DNA from: Ostreiculturibacter nitratireducens
GTDB lineage: Bacteria > Pseudomonadota > Alphaproteobacteria > Rhodobacterales > Rhodobacteraceae
Assembly (NCBI RefSeq): GCF_032670585.1
Contig: NZ_JAVQHL010000002.1
Location: forward strand, 310,001-374,000
Direction of reading: 5' to 3'
DNA: 64,000 bases
The notes under the pieces are model-generated. The model was given only the letters and a program-made list of their open reading frames with translations, made no database searches and was not told where the DNA came from. The translations under genes were made by a program, and so were the position numbers. Shown here one piece after another: positions 8,050 through 16,063 of this stretch (the stretch's first letter is position 1; each line of letters opens with the position of its first letter).

Positions 8050-9174
8050 TTATTGCGCCGCGCCTCCGATCGCGGCGACGGGGCTCAGGACGATTTCGGT
8101 GGCGTTCTGCACCGTCAGCACGACCCCGGGCAGAAGGCCCGTCCGGCCTGTGGGATCCGCCGCGAAGGACGCATCCAGATCGGTCATCCGGCCGAGAATC
8201 CGAAGGAGAAGCGGGCTGTCGCCGACCGCGAAATGCCCGAGGCCCTCAGAGAAAGCGCTCACGTCCAGAAGCGTCACGTCGAGATCGGCGATCTCCTCGA
8301 TGTCCTCGAGGTTCCCGAGGCGGTCCCGCTGCCCGGTCAGGCGGGCGGACAGCTGGAGAGCGCGGTCCTTGCTCGACGTGAAGATGATGAAGGGCTGCGG
8401 CAGTTTGCCCATCCGGGCGGCCTGGGCCTTGAACACGTCGACGTCGATGTCGGGAGAGATGAGGATCACGCCGGCAACCTTCGGCAGCACCCGGCGGTCA
8501 TCGGCAATCGCAATTTGCCGCAGCGTCTCCATCGTCAGGGCCGATCCCATCGAATGCGCGACGAGGATGATGCTGTCAGCCCCTGCCGCGGAAACCTCAT
8601 TCAGAAGATCCTGCAGGCCGTCGCGCGCGAAGAGCGCGGAGTCCCGGTCATAGGCGTAGCCAAGCGGATTGGCGCGCGAGGGCCACGAATAATGGACGCT
8701 GACGCCCGAAAGTTCGAGGTCATGGCCAAGCTGCGCGACGCGGTAGAGCCCTTCCGCGAAGGTGTTGTTGAAGCCGTGGACGAAGACGATCGCTTCGCGT
8801 TCGCCGCTCGGCTCCGTCCGGAGCGCTCGTGCAAGCTCGGCTCGGAAGTCACCCTCGGTCTCGAAAAGGTCCTCGCGCGTGGTCAGGAACTCTGTTGCCG
8901 GATCGGGCGCCTGATGCGGTTTTGGCCAGACGATCTTTCCTGGCTTGCGCTCGGGAGGCACGGAGACGTCGAACCGAGCGAAGCGCGTTTCCGGGCTCCG
9001 CGGGAAGCCGAAGAGATCGCCATTCTCGGCGTCGGAAGCCCGGGTGGTGCCGACGAAGACGGTCCGCGTGGTGCCGACCGAGGCCGCAGAGGGGACAACG
9101 GTGATCGCGCCTCGGGGCGCGCAAGCCGCGAGCGCAGCCACAATGACGAGAAATAGGACCCGGACCAACTGCAC
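8050..9174 (-). CDS. Alpha/beta hydrolase (DUF900 type), probable lipoprotein
   Basis: The C-terminal two thirds are an alpha/beta hydrolase: FVHGFNNTFAEGLYRVAQLG forms the oxyanion-hole region and ILVAHSMGSALTMETL holds the nucleophile Ser in a GHSMG-like elbow. The N-terminus, read from GTG at 9174 (GTG 9177 and TTG 9168 are alternatives), is a hydrophobic VLFLVIVAALAACAP, which resembles a lipoprotein signal with Cys in an AAC lipobox. A longer in-frame start would run into hslU and bury this signal. A GGAG ribosome site sits 4 bp before 9174. The substrate is unknown; the likely location is the cell envelope. About 374 residues. Confidence 0.8.
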   Translation of the reverse strand: MQLVRVLFLVIVAALAACAPRGAITVVPSAASVGTTRTVFVGTTRASDAENGDLFGFPRSPETRFARFDVSVPPERKPGKIVWPKPHQAPDPATEFLTTREDLFETEGDFRAELARALRTEPSGEREAIVFVHGFNNTFAEGLYRVAQLGHDLELSGVSVHYSWPSRANPLGYAYDRDSALFARDGLQDLLNEVSAAGADSIILVAHSMGSALTMETLRQIAIADDRRVLPKVAGVILISPDIDVDVFKAQAARMGKLPQPFIIFTSSKDRALQLSARLTGQRDRLGNLEDIEEIADLDVTLLDVSAFSEGLGHFAVGDSPLLLRILGRMTDLDASFAADPTGRTGLLPGVVLTVQNATEIVLSPVAAIGGAAQ

Positions 9175-9235
9175 CACGCTCCGCGTTTGTCTGACGCCCG
9201 GATAGACGAAACGCGGAGGCGCTGCCAGCCTTCGA

Positions 9236-10543
9236 TCAGAGAACGTAACGGCTGAGATCCGCCGAGCGCGCAAGATCGCCGACGTTCTTCTCGACGAAGG
9301 CCGCGTCCACCGTCACCGCCTCGCCGGAACGGTCGGGCGCGGTGAAGGAAAGCTCCTCGAAGACCCGCTCCATGACGGTATAGAGCCGCCGCGCGCCGAT
9401 ATTCTCGATGCTGCGGTTGACGTCGGCCGCGATGCGGGCGAGCGCCGCGATCCCGTCCTCGGAGAAGGTGACGTTCACCTCTTCCGTGCTCATGAGGGCG
9501 GCGTATTGCCGGGTCAGCGCGTTGTCGGTCTCGGTGAGGATGCGGACGAAGTCCTCCTCGGTCAGCGCGCGCAGTTCCACCCGGATCGGCAGGCGGCCCT
9601 GAAGCTCCGGCAGGAGGTCCGACGGCTTGGCGATATGGAAGGCGCCCGAGGCGATGAAGAGGATGTGGTCGGTCTTCACCGCGCCGTATTTCGTGGAAAC
9701 GGTCGTGCCCTCGATCAGCGGCAGGAGGTCGCGCTGGACGCCCTCGCGGCTGACATCGGCGCCGCGGGTTTCCGCGCGCGCACAGATCTTGTCGATCTCG
9801 TCGAGGAAGACGATGCCGTTCTCCTGCACGGCATCGAGCGCCGCGGCCTTCACCGCCTCGTCGTCGAGAAGCTTGTCGGCCTCCTCGCCGATCAGAACTT
9901 CGTAGCTTTCGGCCACGGTCATGCGCTTGCGGATGCGCCGGCCGCCGAAGGCCTTTCCGAAGATGTCCCCGAGGTTCAGCATCCCGATATTCGCGCCGGG
10001 CTGGCCGGGAAGGTCGAGGGTCGGCATCGTCGGGCCGGCTTCCGCCACCTCAAGCTCGATCATCTGGTTGTCGAGATCGCCGCGCTTCAGCCGTTCGCGG
10101 AACATCTCGCGCGTCTGGGGCCGCGCGTCCTCTCCGGCGATCGCCTCGATCACGCGTTCCTCGGCGGCCTTGTGGGCGCGGGCCTTGACCTCCTCGCGCA
10201 TCCGTTCGCGGGTCTCGACCATCGCGATGTCGGCGAGGTCCCGGATGATCTGTTCGACGTCACGGCCGACATAGCCGACCTCGGTGAACTTCGTCGCCTC
10301 GATCTTGATGAACGGAGCCTTGGCGAGCTTCGCGAGCCGGCGGGAGATTTCCGTCTTGCCGACGCCGGTCGGCCCGATCATCAGGATGTTCTTCGGATAG
10401 ACCTCGTCGCGCAGGTCCTCCGATAGGCGCTTGCGCCGCCAGCGGTTCCTGAGCGCCACCGCGACGGCGCGCTTGGCGTCCTTCTGTCCGATGATGAAAC
10501 GGTCGAGTTCCGAGACGATTTCGCGCGGGGTGAGGTTGGTCAT
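9236..10543 (-). CDS. hslU: HslU (ClpY), ATPase subunit of the HslUV protease
   Basis: The 435-residue AAA+ ATPase begins MTNLTPREIVSELDRFIIGQ, with Walker A GPTGVGKTEISRRLAKLA near residues 59-76, Walker B IVFLDEIDKI, and the conserved pore/I-domain sequence FTEVGYVGRDVEQIIRDL. HslU hexamers unfold substrates and feed them to the HslV peptidase. The C-terminus ends DLSRYVL, the tail that activates HslV. The ATG at 10543 overlaps the stop of the membrane-protein gene (ATGA), so hslV, the membrane gene and hslU form one minus-strand operon. Confidence 0.97.
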   Translation of the reverse strand: MTNLTPREIVSELDRFIIGQKDAKRAVAVALRNRWRRKRLSEDLRDEVYPKNILMIGPTGVGKTEISRRLAKLAKAPFIKIEATKFTEVGYVGRDVEQIIRDLADIAMVETRERMREEVKARAHKAAEERVIEAIAGEDARPQTREMFRERLKRGDLDNQMIELEVAEAGPTMPTLDLPGQPGANIGMLNLGDIFGKAFGGRRIRKRMTVAESYEVLIGEEADKLLDDEAVKAAALDAVQENGIVFLDEIDKICARAETRGADVSREGVQRDLLPLIEGTTVSTKYGAVKTDHILFIASGAFHIAKPSDLLPELQGRLPIRVELRALTEEDFVRILTETDNALTRQYAALMSTEEVNVTFSEDGIAALARIAADVNRSIENIGARRLYTVMERVFEELSFTAPDRSGEAVTVDAAFVEKNVGDLARSADLSRYVL

Positions 10544-11634
10544 TTGGCCTCCGTATAGGGCGGCAGGCGGGACTTGCCGGGGAAGTCGGGAAGCGCCCGC
10601 ATCAGGCCCGCGCGCAGGGGCACCCACCAGGTGCCGAGCGCGGTGATGAAGGCGCCGAGGATGAGAAGGATCGCGACCCACTGGCCGAAGCTCGCCGCGC
10701 CGTCGCCGCGCACCGCCCAGGCGATCAGGAGCGCCATGTAGACGATGCCCGCGGTCAGGAAGCTGCGGCGGTCGATCGCGAGGGCGAGGACGGCGATGGC
10801 CGTCAGTGCGGCGGCGGTGGCGAGCATGCCCGTCGAGCCGCCGATGTTGTAGAGCGTGAGCGCCACGGTGTTGACCAGCGCGGGCGCGGCGAGAAGGTGC
10901 AGCCAGAACCCGGTAGCGGCGTAGCGGCCGAGGCGGTGCGGGTCGCGGGTGTCGAACCACATGCCGCCAAGGAAGGCCAGAAGTCCGAAGACCAGCGTGG
11001 CGAGCGAGAACTGAGGGCTGTTCCTCAGGTCGAATATGCCGCCGTGGAACCCGCCGCCGAAGCCACGGATCGCCTCCAGCGAGGCTGTCATCGCGTAGAT
11101 CGCGCCAAGTCCGAAGAGGCCGAGGACGAACATCGCGAACGGCAGACGGAAACGGCGGTACCAGGCCGCCATTGCCCCCCCGGCGAGGAGACAGGCACCG
11201 ACAAGGGCGGAGCGGGCCGGGGAATCCGCGTCGCCGAGTATCGCGAATGCCGAACTGAAGATGCCCAGGCCGAAGGCCGAGGCGAGGACCATCGAGGGCA
11301 GGTTCATCCGCCGCCGCAGCGTGAAGTAACCGGCCCACCACCAGGCGACGCCGGCCATGACGAGGGGAATGAGCATCACCGCGCCGAGTCCGCCAACGAC
11401 GCTGACCAGCCCCGCGACCCCGGAGAGCAGGATCAGGAGACCGACGGAAACGAAGATCTCGGAAAAGCCGCGGAAGAACTCGAAGGGTTCATCCTCCGGC
11501 CCCATCGCGCCCCGCGTTCCGGCACGCGATTGCGCCAGCGCGAGGAGGGAGGCCGCCTGCGCCTCGGTCAGGATGCCGCCCTGAACGGCCGCGCGGACGT
11601 CATCGGCGCCGAATGAGCCGTTCGCGTCAGCCAC
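10540..11634 (-). CDS. Polytopic membrane protein between hslV and hslU (DUF2157-like N-terminus)
   Basis: The 364-residue protein has a short cytosolic N-terminus (ADDVRAAVQGGILTEAQAAS), which resembles the start of DUF2157 proteins, then about ten hydrophobic segments with small loops. I do not recognise a catalytic motif. The gene overlaps hslV by 8 bp and hslU by 4 bp, so all three are translationally coupled. That arrangement suggests a role linked to HslUV proteolysis, for example a membrane substrate or adaptor, or simple co-regulation under heat stress; neither can be decided from sequence. The C-terminus (PDFPGKSRLPPYTEAK) is hydrophilic. Confidence 0.8.
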   Translation of the reverse strand: MADANGSFGADDVRAAVQGGILTEAQAASLLALAQSRAGTRGAMGPEDEPFEFFRGFSEIFVSVGLLILLSGVAGLVSVVGGLGAVMLIPLVMAGVAWWWAGYFTLRRRMNLPSMVLASAFGLGIFSSAFAILGDADSPARSALVGACLLAGGAMAAWYRRFRLPFAMFVLGLFGLGAIYAMTASLEAIRGFGGGFHGGIFDLRNSPQFSLATLVFGLLAFLGGMWFDTRDPHRLGRYAATGFWLHLLAAPALVNTVALTLYNIGGSTGMLATAAALTAIAVLALAIDRRSFLTAGIVYMALLIAWAVRGDGAASFGQWVAILLILGAFITALGTWWVPLRAGLMRALPDFPGKSRLPPYTEAK

Positions 11635-12184
11635 CGATCTTCTCCACGGTCAGGTTGCCGTTGGTGTAGACGCAGATATCGGCCGCGATCGCCATCGCCT
11701 TGCGGGCCACGTCCTCGGCCGGAAGGTCGGTTGCCATCAGCCCGCGCGCGGCGGCGAGCGCGAAGTTTCCGCCCGATCCGATTGCGGCGACGTCGTGTTC
11801 GGGCTCCAGCACGTCACCAGCGCCGGTCACGACGAGGATCATCGATCCGTCCGTCACGATCAGCATGGCCTCAAGCTTCTGGAGGTACTTGTCCGTGCGC
11901 CAGTCCTTGGCCAGCTCGACGCAGGCGCGCTGAAGCTGCCCCGGCGCGGCTTCGAGTTTCTTTTCCAGCCGTTCGAGAAGGGTGAAGGCATCCGCGGTGG
12001 AGCCAGCGAAGCCCACGACGACATCCTTCCCGCCCGGCGAGAGGCGCCGCACCTTGCGGGCCGTCCCCTTGATCACCGTCTGGCCGAGGCTCACCTGCCC
12101 GTCGCCGGCGACCACGACCTCGCCGCCCCTCCGCACCGCAAGGATCGTCGTGCCATGCCAGCCGGGGAACCTGTCTTCCGCCAT
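11627..12184 (-). CDS. hslV: HslV (ClpQ), peptidase subunit of the HslUV protease
   Basis: The 185-residue protein starts MAEDRFPGWHGTTILAVRRG; removal of the first 11 residues would expose the catalytic N-terminal Thr of the TTIL motif, as in other alphaproteobacterial HslV. VAGDGQVSLGQTVIKGTARK and the C-terminal DICVYTNGNLTVEKIGG are typical. HslV is a proteasome-like double hexamer gated by HslU. It is the first gene of the hslV-membrane protein-hslU operon, with a promoter-like element 26-54 bp upstream. Confidence 0.97.
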   Translation of the reverse strand: MAEDRFPGWHGTTILAVRRGGEVVVAGDGQVSLGQTVIKGTARKVRRLSPGGKDVVVGFAGSTADAFTLLERLEKKLEAAPGQLQRACVELAKDWRTDKYLQKLEAMLIVTDGSMILVVTGAGDVLEPEHDVAAIGSGGNFALAAARGLMATDLPAEDVARKAMAIAADICVYTNGNLTVEKIGG

Positions 12185-12209
12185 CGCGTGCCCTCCATTT
12201 GTCAGGGAC

Positions 12210-12238
12210 TATATGGCCGCGCACCCGGGCGGCTGCAA
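12210..12238 (-). promoter_or_regulatory. Candidate (heat-shock-like) promoter of hslV
   Basis: On the minus strand TTGCAG (12238-12233) and CATATA (12215-12210) are separated by 17 bp and lie 26-54 bp upstream of the hslV ATG. The -10 region reads GGCCATATA, which resembles the CCCATAT type of alphaproteobacterial sigma-32 promoters, while GTTGCA is a poor match to the CTTGAA -35. Sigma-70 use is equally possible. Confidence 0.4.
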
Positions 12239-12245
12239 CGGCGCA

Positions 12246-12276
12246 CGAAAAAGGGGCGCCCCCTGGCGCCCCTTTC
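12246..12276 (-). terminator. Intrinsic terminator of the trxA transcript
   Basis: An 8-bp perfect stem GGGGCGCC-CCCT-GGCGCCCC (12253-12272) is followed, reading the minus strand, by TTTTT (12252-12248). It lies about 20 bp after the trxA stop and separates the addA/trxA unit from the hslV promoter. Confidence 0.85.
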
Positions 12277-12293
12277 CCCGTGTTTCGCGTCGC

Positions 12294-12614
12294 TCAGATC
12301 GAGGAGTCGATCCAGCTTTGCAGGGCCGCTTTCGGCGCGGCGCCGATCTTGTTGGAGACGACCTGGCCGTCCTTGAAGAGGAACAGCGCCGGGATGCCGC
12401 GAACGCCCATCTGCGCGGGCGAGTTCGGGTTTTCATCGACGTTGACCTTCACGATCTTCACCTTGCCGGCGTATTCGTTCGACAGCTCTTCGAGAGCCGG
12501 ACCGATCATCTTGCACGGGCCGCACCACTCAGCCCAGAAATCCACGACGACGGGAATGTCGGACTGACGCACTTCGGCGTCGAAAGTTGCATCGCTGACG
12601 GCAACGGTGGCCAT
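12294..12614 (-). CDS. trxA: Thioredoxin 1
   Basis: The 106-residue protein has the WCGPCK active site (Cys31 and Cys34), the preceding VVVDFWAEW strand and the cis-Pro region RGIPALFLFKDGQ. It is the general cytosolic dithiol reductant for ribonucleotide reductase, methionine sulfoxide reductase and others. The ATG at 12614 gives the standard family start (MATVAVSDATF) and has an AGGAGA ribosome site. It sits 56 bp downstream of addA, the usual arrangement in Rhodobacterales, and ends at a strong terminator. Confidence 0.97.
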   Translation of the reverse strand: MATVAVSDATFDAEVRQSDIPVVVDFWAEWCGPCKMIGPALEELSNEYAGKVKIVKVNVDENPNSPAQMGVRGIPALFLFKDGQVVSNKIGAAPKAALQSWIDSSI

Positions 12615-12670
12615 GTTTCGTCTCCTTGGGAATTTGTCGGATGGGAAGGTATTGGTGGGGTGGGGTGGCG

Positions 12671-15600
12671 TCAAGGGATAGGGGTGGATGTCAGCGCTTC
12701 CCTCACGACCTCGGGATCGAGCGCCATCAGTTCTCCCGTCCTCGTCCACAATATTGCGGTTGCGATCTCTCTGCCGGGATAGATCCGGGACAGCGCCGCG
12801 GCATATGCACCCATCTGCCGCAAGATGCCCTCGGGCACCTCCCGCGCCGACGGCGGAACGACTGCGTTCGACTTGTAGTCGATCGCCAGGACCCGGTCGG
12901 CTTCGACCACCAGCCGGTCGATGGCGCCGTGGATGAGCCGGCCGCCGAGTTCGGGAAGACGCGCGGTGATTTCGGCCTCCACCAGCGCCGAAGGCCCGAG
13001 GTAGGCGCGCATCGCAGGGGCCGTCAGAACCCTGCGCGCCTCTTCGAAAAGCGGCTCTATTTCACTCGGAAGTGCCGAATCCTCGCCGGTTTCCAGCAAG
13101 GTTCGCGCGACGTCGGCCCATTCCGCCTCGGGCCAGAGAGGCAGATGTTCGAGAAGCAGGTGCAACTGCCGCCCGTGCCGTTTGGCGGCCTCCTCGTCGC
13201 GCTCCGCCGCCTCGCCGGGCAAGGCCTTGGCGCCGCCGAGGTCCGAGGGCGAGAGCGCCTTGTCGGGTTCCGGCAGCGCCGGGGCTCGGGACAGCGCCCA
13301 GCCGGGCAGTGCGGGTAGCCGGGTTTCCGCGCCCTTCTCGTCCCGTCTTGGTTCCGGCCAGTCGCCGTACTGCATCCGTTGCACGGGGCCAAAGCCCAGT
13401 TCGGCCTCGACCGCGGTCAGATTCGTTTCGGCCCCGGCCTTTTCCATCCCGTCCCGGATCAGCGAATACCAGCTGTCCTCGCCGTTGCCCACATCGCCGG
13501 CCGCGCAGACGATGAGCCAACTTTCCGCCCGCGTCATGGCGACGTAGAGGAGCCGCATCCGTTCCTCACGCCTCCGCTCCTCCATCTCCGCTCGTTCGGC
13601 GGCGATGATGGCGGGGCTTTCGGTCTTGCCGGTCTTCCAGACCGCGTGGCCCTGTCCGACCCTGAAGACCTCGTCGCGCATCGGCGGGTTGGATTTCGCC
13701 GTGTCGGGCAGGATGACGATCGGCGCCTCGAGCCCTTTTGCGCCGTGGACGGTCATCACCCGGATCGAACGCCCGCCGCCTTCGAGGCGGCGCTTGACCT
13801 CGACATCGTCGGTCTGAAGCCAGACGAGGAAGCCGGTGAGGCTCGGCACCTCGCTCTGCTCGAAGGCGAGGGCCTGGGAAAGAAGTTCGTCGATGCCGTC
13901 CTCCGCTTCCGGGCCGAGGCGGGCGAGAAGTCTGCGGCGGCCGTCATGGCGCGTCAGCACGCGCTCGATCAGTTCGTAGGGTCTGAGGTAGTCCGCCCGG
14001 CCGAGGAGGTCCGAGAGGATCTCGAGCGTTTCGGGGTGTTCCTCTTTCTTTTGCCGAAGCGCGGCCCAAAGGTATTCCTTGTGCGCGCGGGGCTGGGCGA
14101 GGGCGTAGAGATCGGCCTCGGACCACCCGAAAAGGGGCGAGCGGAGCGCGGCGGCGAGCGACAGGTCGTCCTCCGGGGTCGCGAGAAACGACAGGAGCGC
14201 GCCGAGGTCCTTGACCGCGAGTTCCGCGCCAAGCTTCAGGCGGTCCGCCCCGGCAACTTCGAGCCCTTCCGCCTTGCAGGCTCGGATGACCTCGGCGAAC
14301 AGAGGCGACCGGCGCTGGACGAGGATCAGGACGTCGCCCTCATGGATGGCGCGCGGCCCTGTCGACGTCTTGATCCGCGTGCCGACGTCGATCATCCGCT
14401 TCACTTCGCGCGCGATGCGCCGGGCGAGGCGCAGGGTGTGATGTTCCTCTCCCAGGAGGTCGGTCGGGTCGTACCAGTTCTCCGGTTCCGGTTCCTCGAC
14501 CTTCTCGACGGGCGGCCAGAGGTCCACGCGCCCCGGCTTGGCCTCGTGGAAGGCGATATGCGTGGTCTGCCCGCCGAGGCCGTGGTTCACGCGTGCGTCC
14601 ATCGTGAGGTCCACGAGCCGCAGGATCGCCTCGGATGACCGAAACGAATGCTGAAGCTCGAGGCTCTGCATCGGGCGGCGGACGGCGGCGAACTTCGCCA
14701 TGAAATGCTCGCGCATCCGCTCGAACTCTCGCAGGTCCGCTCCCTGGAAGGAGTAGATCGACTGCTTCTTGTCGCCGACGACGAAGATCGTGCGCGCCCG
14801 GTCCCGCGCGCCCTCGCCCGAGGTGAATTCCTCGGCGATGCGCTCGATCACCGTCCACTGTCCGGGGCTCGTGTCCTGCGCCTCGTCGACGAGGATGTGG
14901 TCGATGCCGCCGTCGAGCCGGTAGAGCACCCACTGCGCGACGCTCCGGTCGGACAGAAGCGCGGCGGCGCGGGTGATGAGGTCGTCGAAGTCGAGCCAGC
15001 CGCGCAGGGCCTTGCGCGCCGTGTAGCGCGGCAGGAAGGCGGCGGCGAAGCGGTGGAGCGCGAGGGTCTTTTCGGCGGCGGCCAGCGCGATCCGCCGTTC
15101 GCGCGCCGCTTCGACGCGCAGCATCAGCGCCTCGAGCGCCGGGATCAACGGAGCCGCCGGCCCGTTCGAAAGGCCCTTCGTCGGGAATGAGCCGATCTTG
15201 GCGCTGAAAGGCACTTTCGCACCTTCACCGGTGAGCAGGACGTTTTCCAAGATCGCCAGCGTCGCCGGCCCCGGTGCGGAGAAGTCCGCCGCCGCGAGTT
15301 TGTTCCCGGCTTTCACGTCGTTCGTGGAGCTTCCGAGTAGAAGCGGCAGGAGCTTTGCGATCAGCTCCGCCTCTCCGCCCAGGAAGACCTCACCGAGAAG
15401 CGCGCCGGCATCGAACCCCGTCGGAAGGCCGAACAGGCTCCAGGCCGCCTCGGCGTTCAGCGGGTGGGAGAACTCCTCGATGTTGCGGCAGAGGTCCCCG
15501 AGGAGGGGCGCGAAGTCCTCGCCCGACATGAGACTCGCCACCGCGTCCACCGCCGCGATGTCCGCGCCGTCCGCCAGTTCCTCGACGATCTCGGCGCGCA

Positions 15601-16063
15601 TCAGGTTGGCGGCGCGGTCGTCCATCTCGGTGAAATCGGGCGATACGCCGGCCTCCAGCGGGAAACGGCGCAGGAGCGCGGCGCAGAAGGAGTGGATCGT
15701 CTGGATCTTCAGCCCGCCCGGCGCGTCGATTGCGCGCGCGAAGAGGCGGCGGGCCTTGGCGAGCATCTCGGTCCCGATCGTGCCATCCTCGCCAAGTTTC
15801 CTCAGTTCGTCCCGGAGCTTCTCCTCGGGCAGCATCGCCCATGCGCCGAGCCGGGCGAAGAGGCGGTTCTGCATCTCGGCCGCGGCGGCCTTGGTGTACG
15901 TCAGGCAGAGAATGTGCTGCGGTTCGGTCCCTTCGAGGAGAAGCCGCGCCACGCGGTCCGTCAGAACGCGCGTCTTGCCGGAACCGGCGTTCGCGGAAAG
16001 CCAGGTGGACGTGCCCGGGTCGGCGGCCTGGACCTGCCGTTCGGAAGCTTCGTCGCGCCGCAT
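12671..16063 (-). CDS. addA: AddA, helicase-nuclease subunit of the AddAB recombination enzyme
   Basis: The 1130-residue protein starts MRRDEASERQVQAADPGTST and has Walker A ANAGSGKT (residues 24-31) of a UvrD-type helicase. LCLTYTKAAAAEMQNRL is motif Ia, ILVDEAQDTSPGQW motif II, VMTVHGAKGLEAPIV motif V and LLYVAMTRAESWLIV motif VI. A C-terminal PD-(D/E)XK nuclease (VLAIDYKSNAVVP) follows. AddA unwinds and resects double-strand DNA ends together with AddB to initiate RecA-dependent repair. Its start overlaps the addB stop by one base (TGATG). The length is typical of alphaproteobacterial (double-strand break repair helicase) AddA. Confidence 0.96.
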   Translation of the reverse strand: MRRDEASERQVQAADPGTSTWLSANAGSGKTRVLTDRVARLLLEGTEPQHILCLTYTKAAAAEMQNRLFARLGAWAMLPEEKLRDELRKLGEDGTIGTEMLAKARRLFARAIDAPGGLKIQTIHSFCAALLRRFPLEAGVSPDFTEMDDRAANLMRAEIVEELADGADIAAVDAVASLMSGEDFAPLLGDLCRNIEEFSHPLNAEAAWSLFGLPTGFDAGALLGEVFLGGEAELIAKLLPLLLGSSTNDVKAGNKLAAADFSAPGPATLAILENVLLTGEGAKVPFSAKIGSFPTKGLSNGPAAPLIPALEALMLRVEAARERRIALAAAEKTLALHRFAAAFLPRYTARKALRGWLDFDDLITRAAALLSDRSVAQWVLYRLDGGIDHILVDEAQDTSPGQWTVIERIAEEFTSGEGARDRARTIFVVGDKKQSIYSFQGADLREFERMREHFMAKFAAVRRPMQSLELQHSFRSSEAILRLVDLTMDARVNHGLGGQTTHIAFHEAKPGRVDLWPPVEKVEEPEPENWYDPTDLLGEEHHTLRLARRIAREVKRMIDVGTRIKTSTGPRAIHEGDVLILVQRRSPLFAEVIRACKAEGLEVAGADRLKLGAELAVKDLGALLSFLATPEDDLSLAAALRSPLFGWSEADLYALAQPRAHKEYLWAALRQKKEEHPETLEILSDLLGRADYLRPYELIERVLTRHDGRRRLLARLGPEAEDGIDELLSQALAFEQSEVPSLTGFLVWLQTDDVEVKRRLEGGGRSIRVMTVHGAKGLEAPIVILPDTAKSNPPMRDEVFRVGQGHAVWKTGKTESPAIIAAERAEMEERRREERMRLLYVAMTRAESWLIVCAAGDVGNGEDSWYSLIRDGMEKAGAETNLTAVEAELGFGPVQRMQYGDWPEPRRDEKGAETRLPALPGWALSRAPALPEPDKALSPSDLGGAKALPGEAAERDEEAAKRHGRQLHLLLEHLPLWPEAEWADVARTLLETGEDSALPSEIEPLFEEARRVLTAPAMRAYLGPSALVEAEITARLPELGGRLIHGAIDRLVVEADRVLAIDYKSNAVVPPSAREVPEGILRQMGAYAAALSRIYPGREIATAILWTRTGELMALDPEVVREALTSTPIP

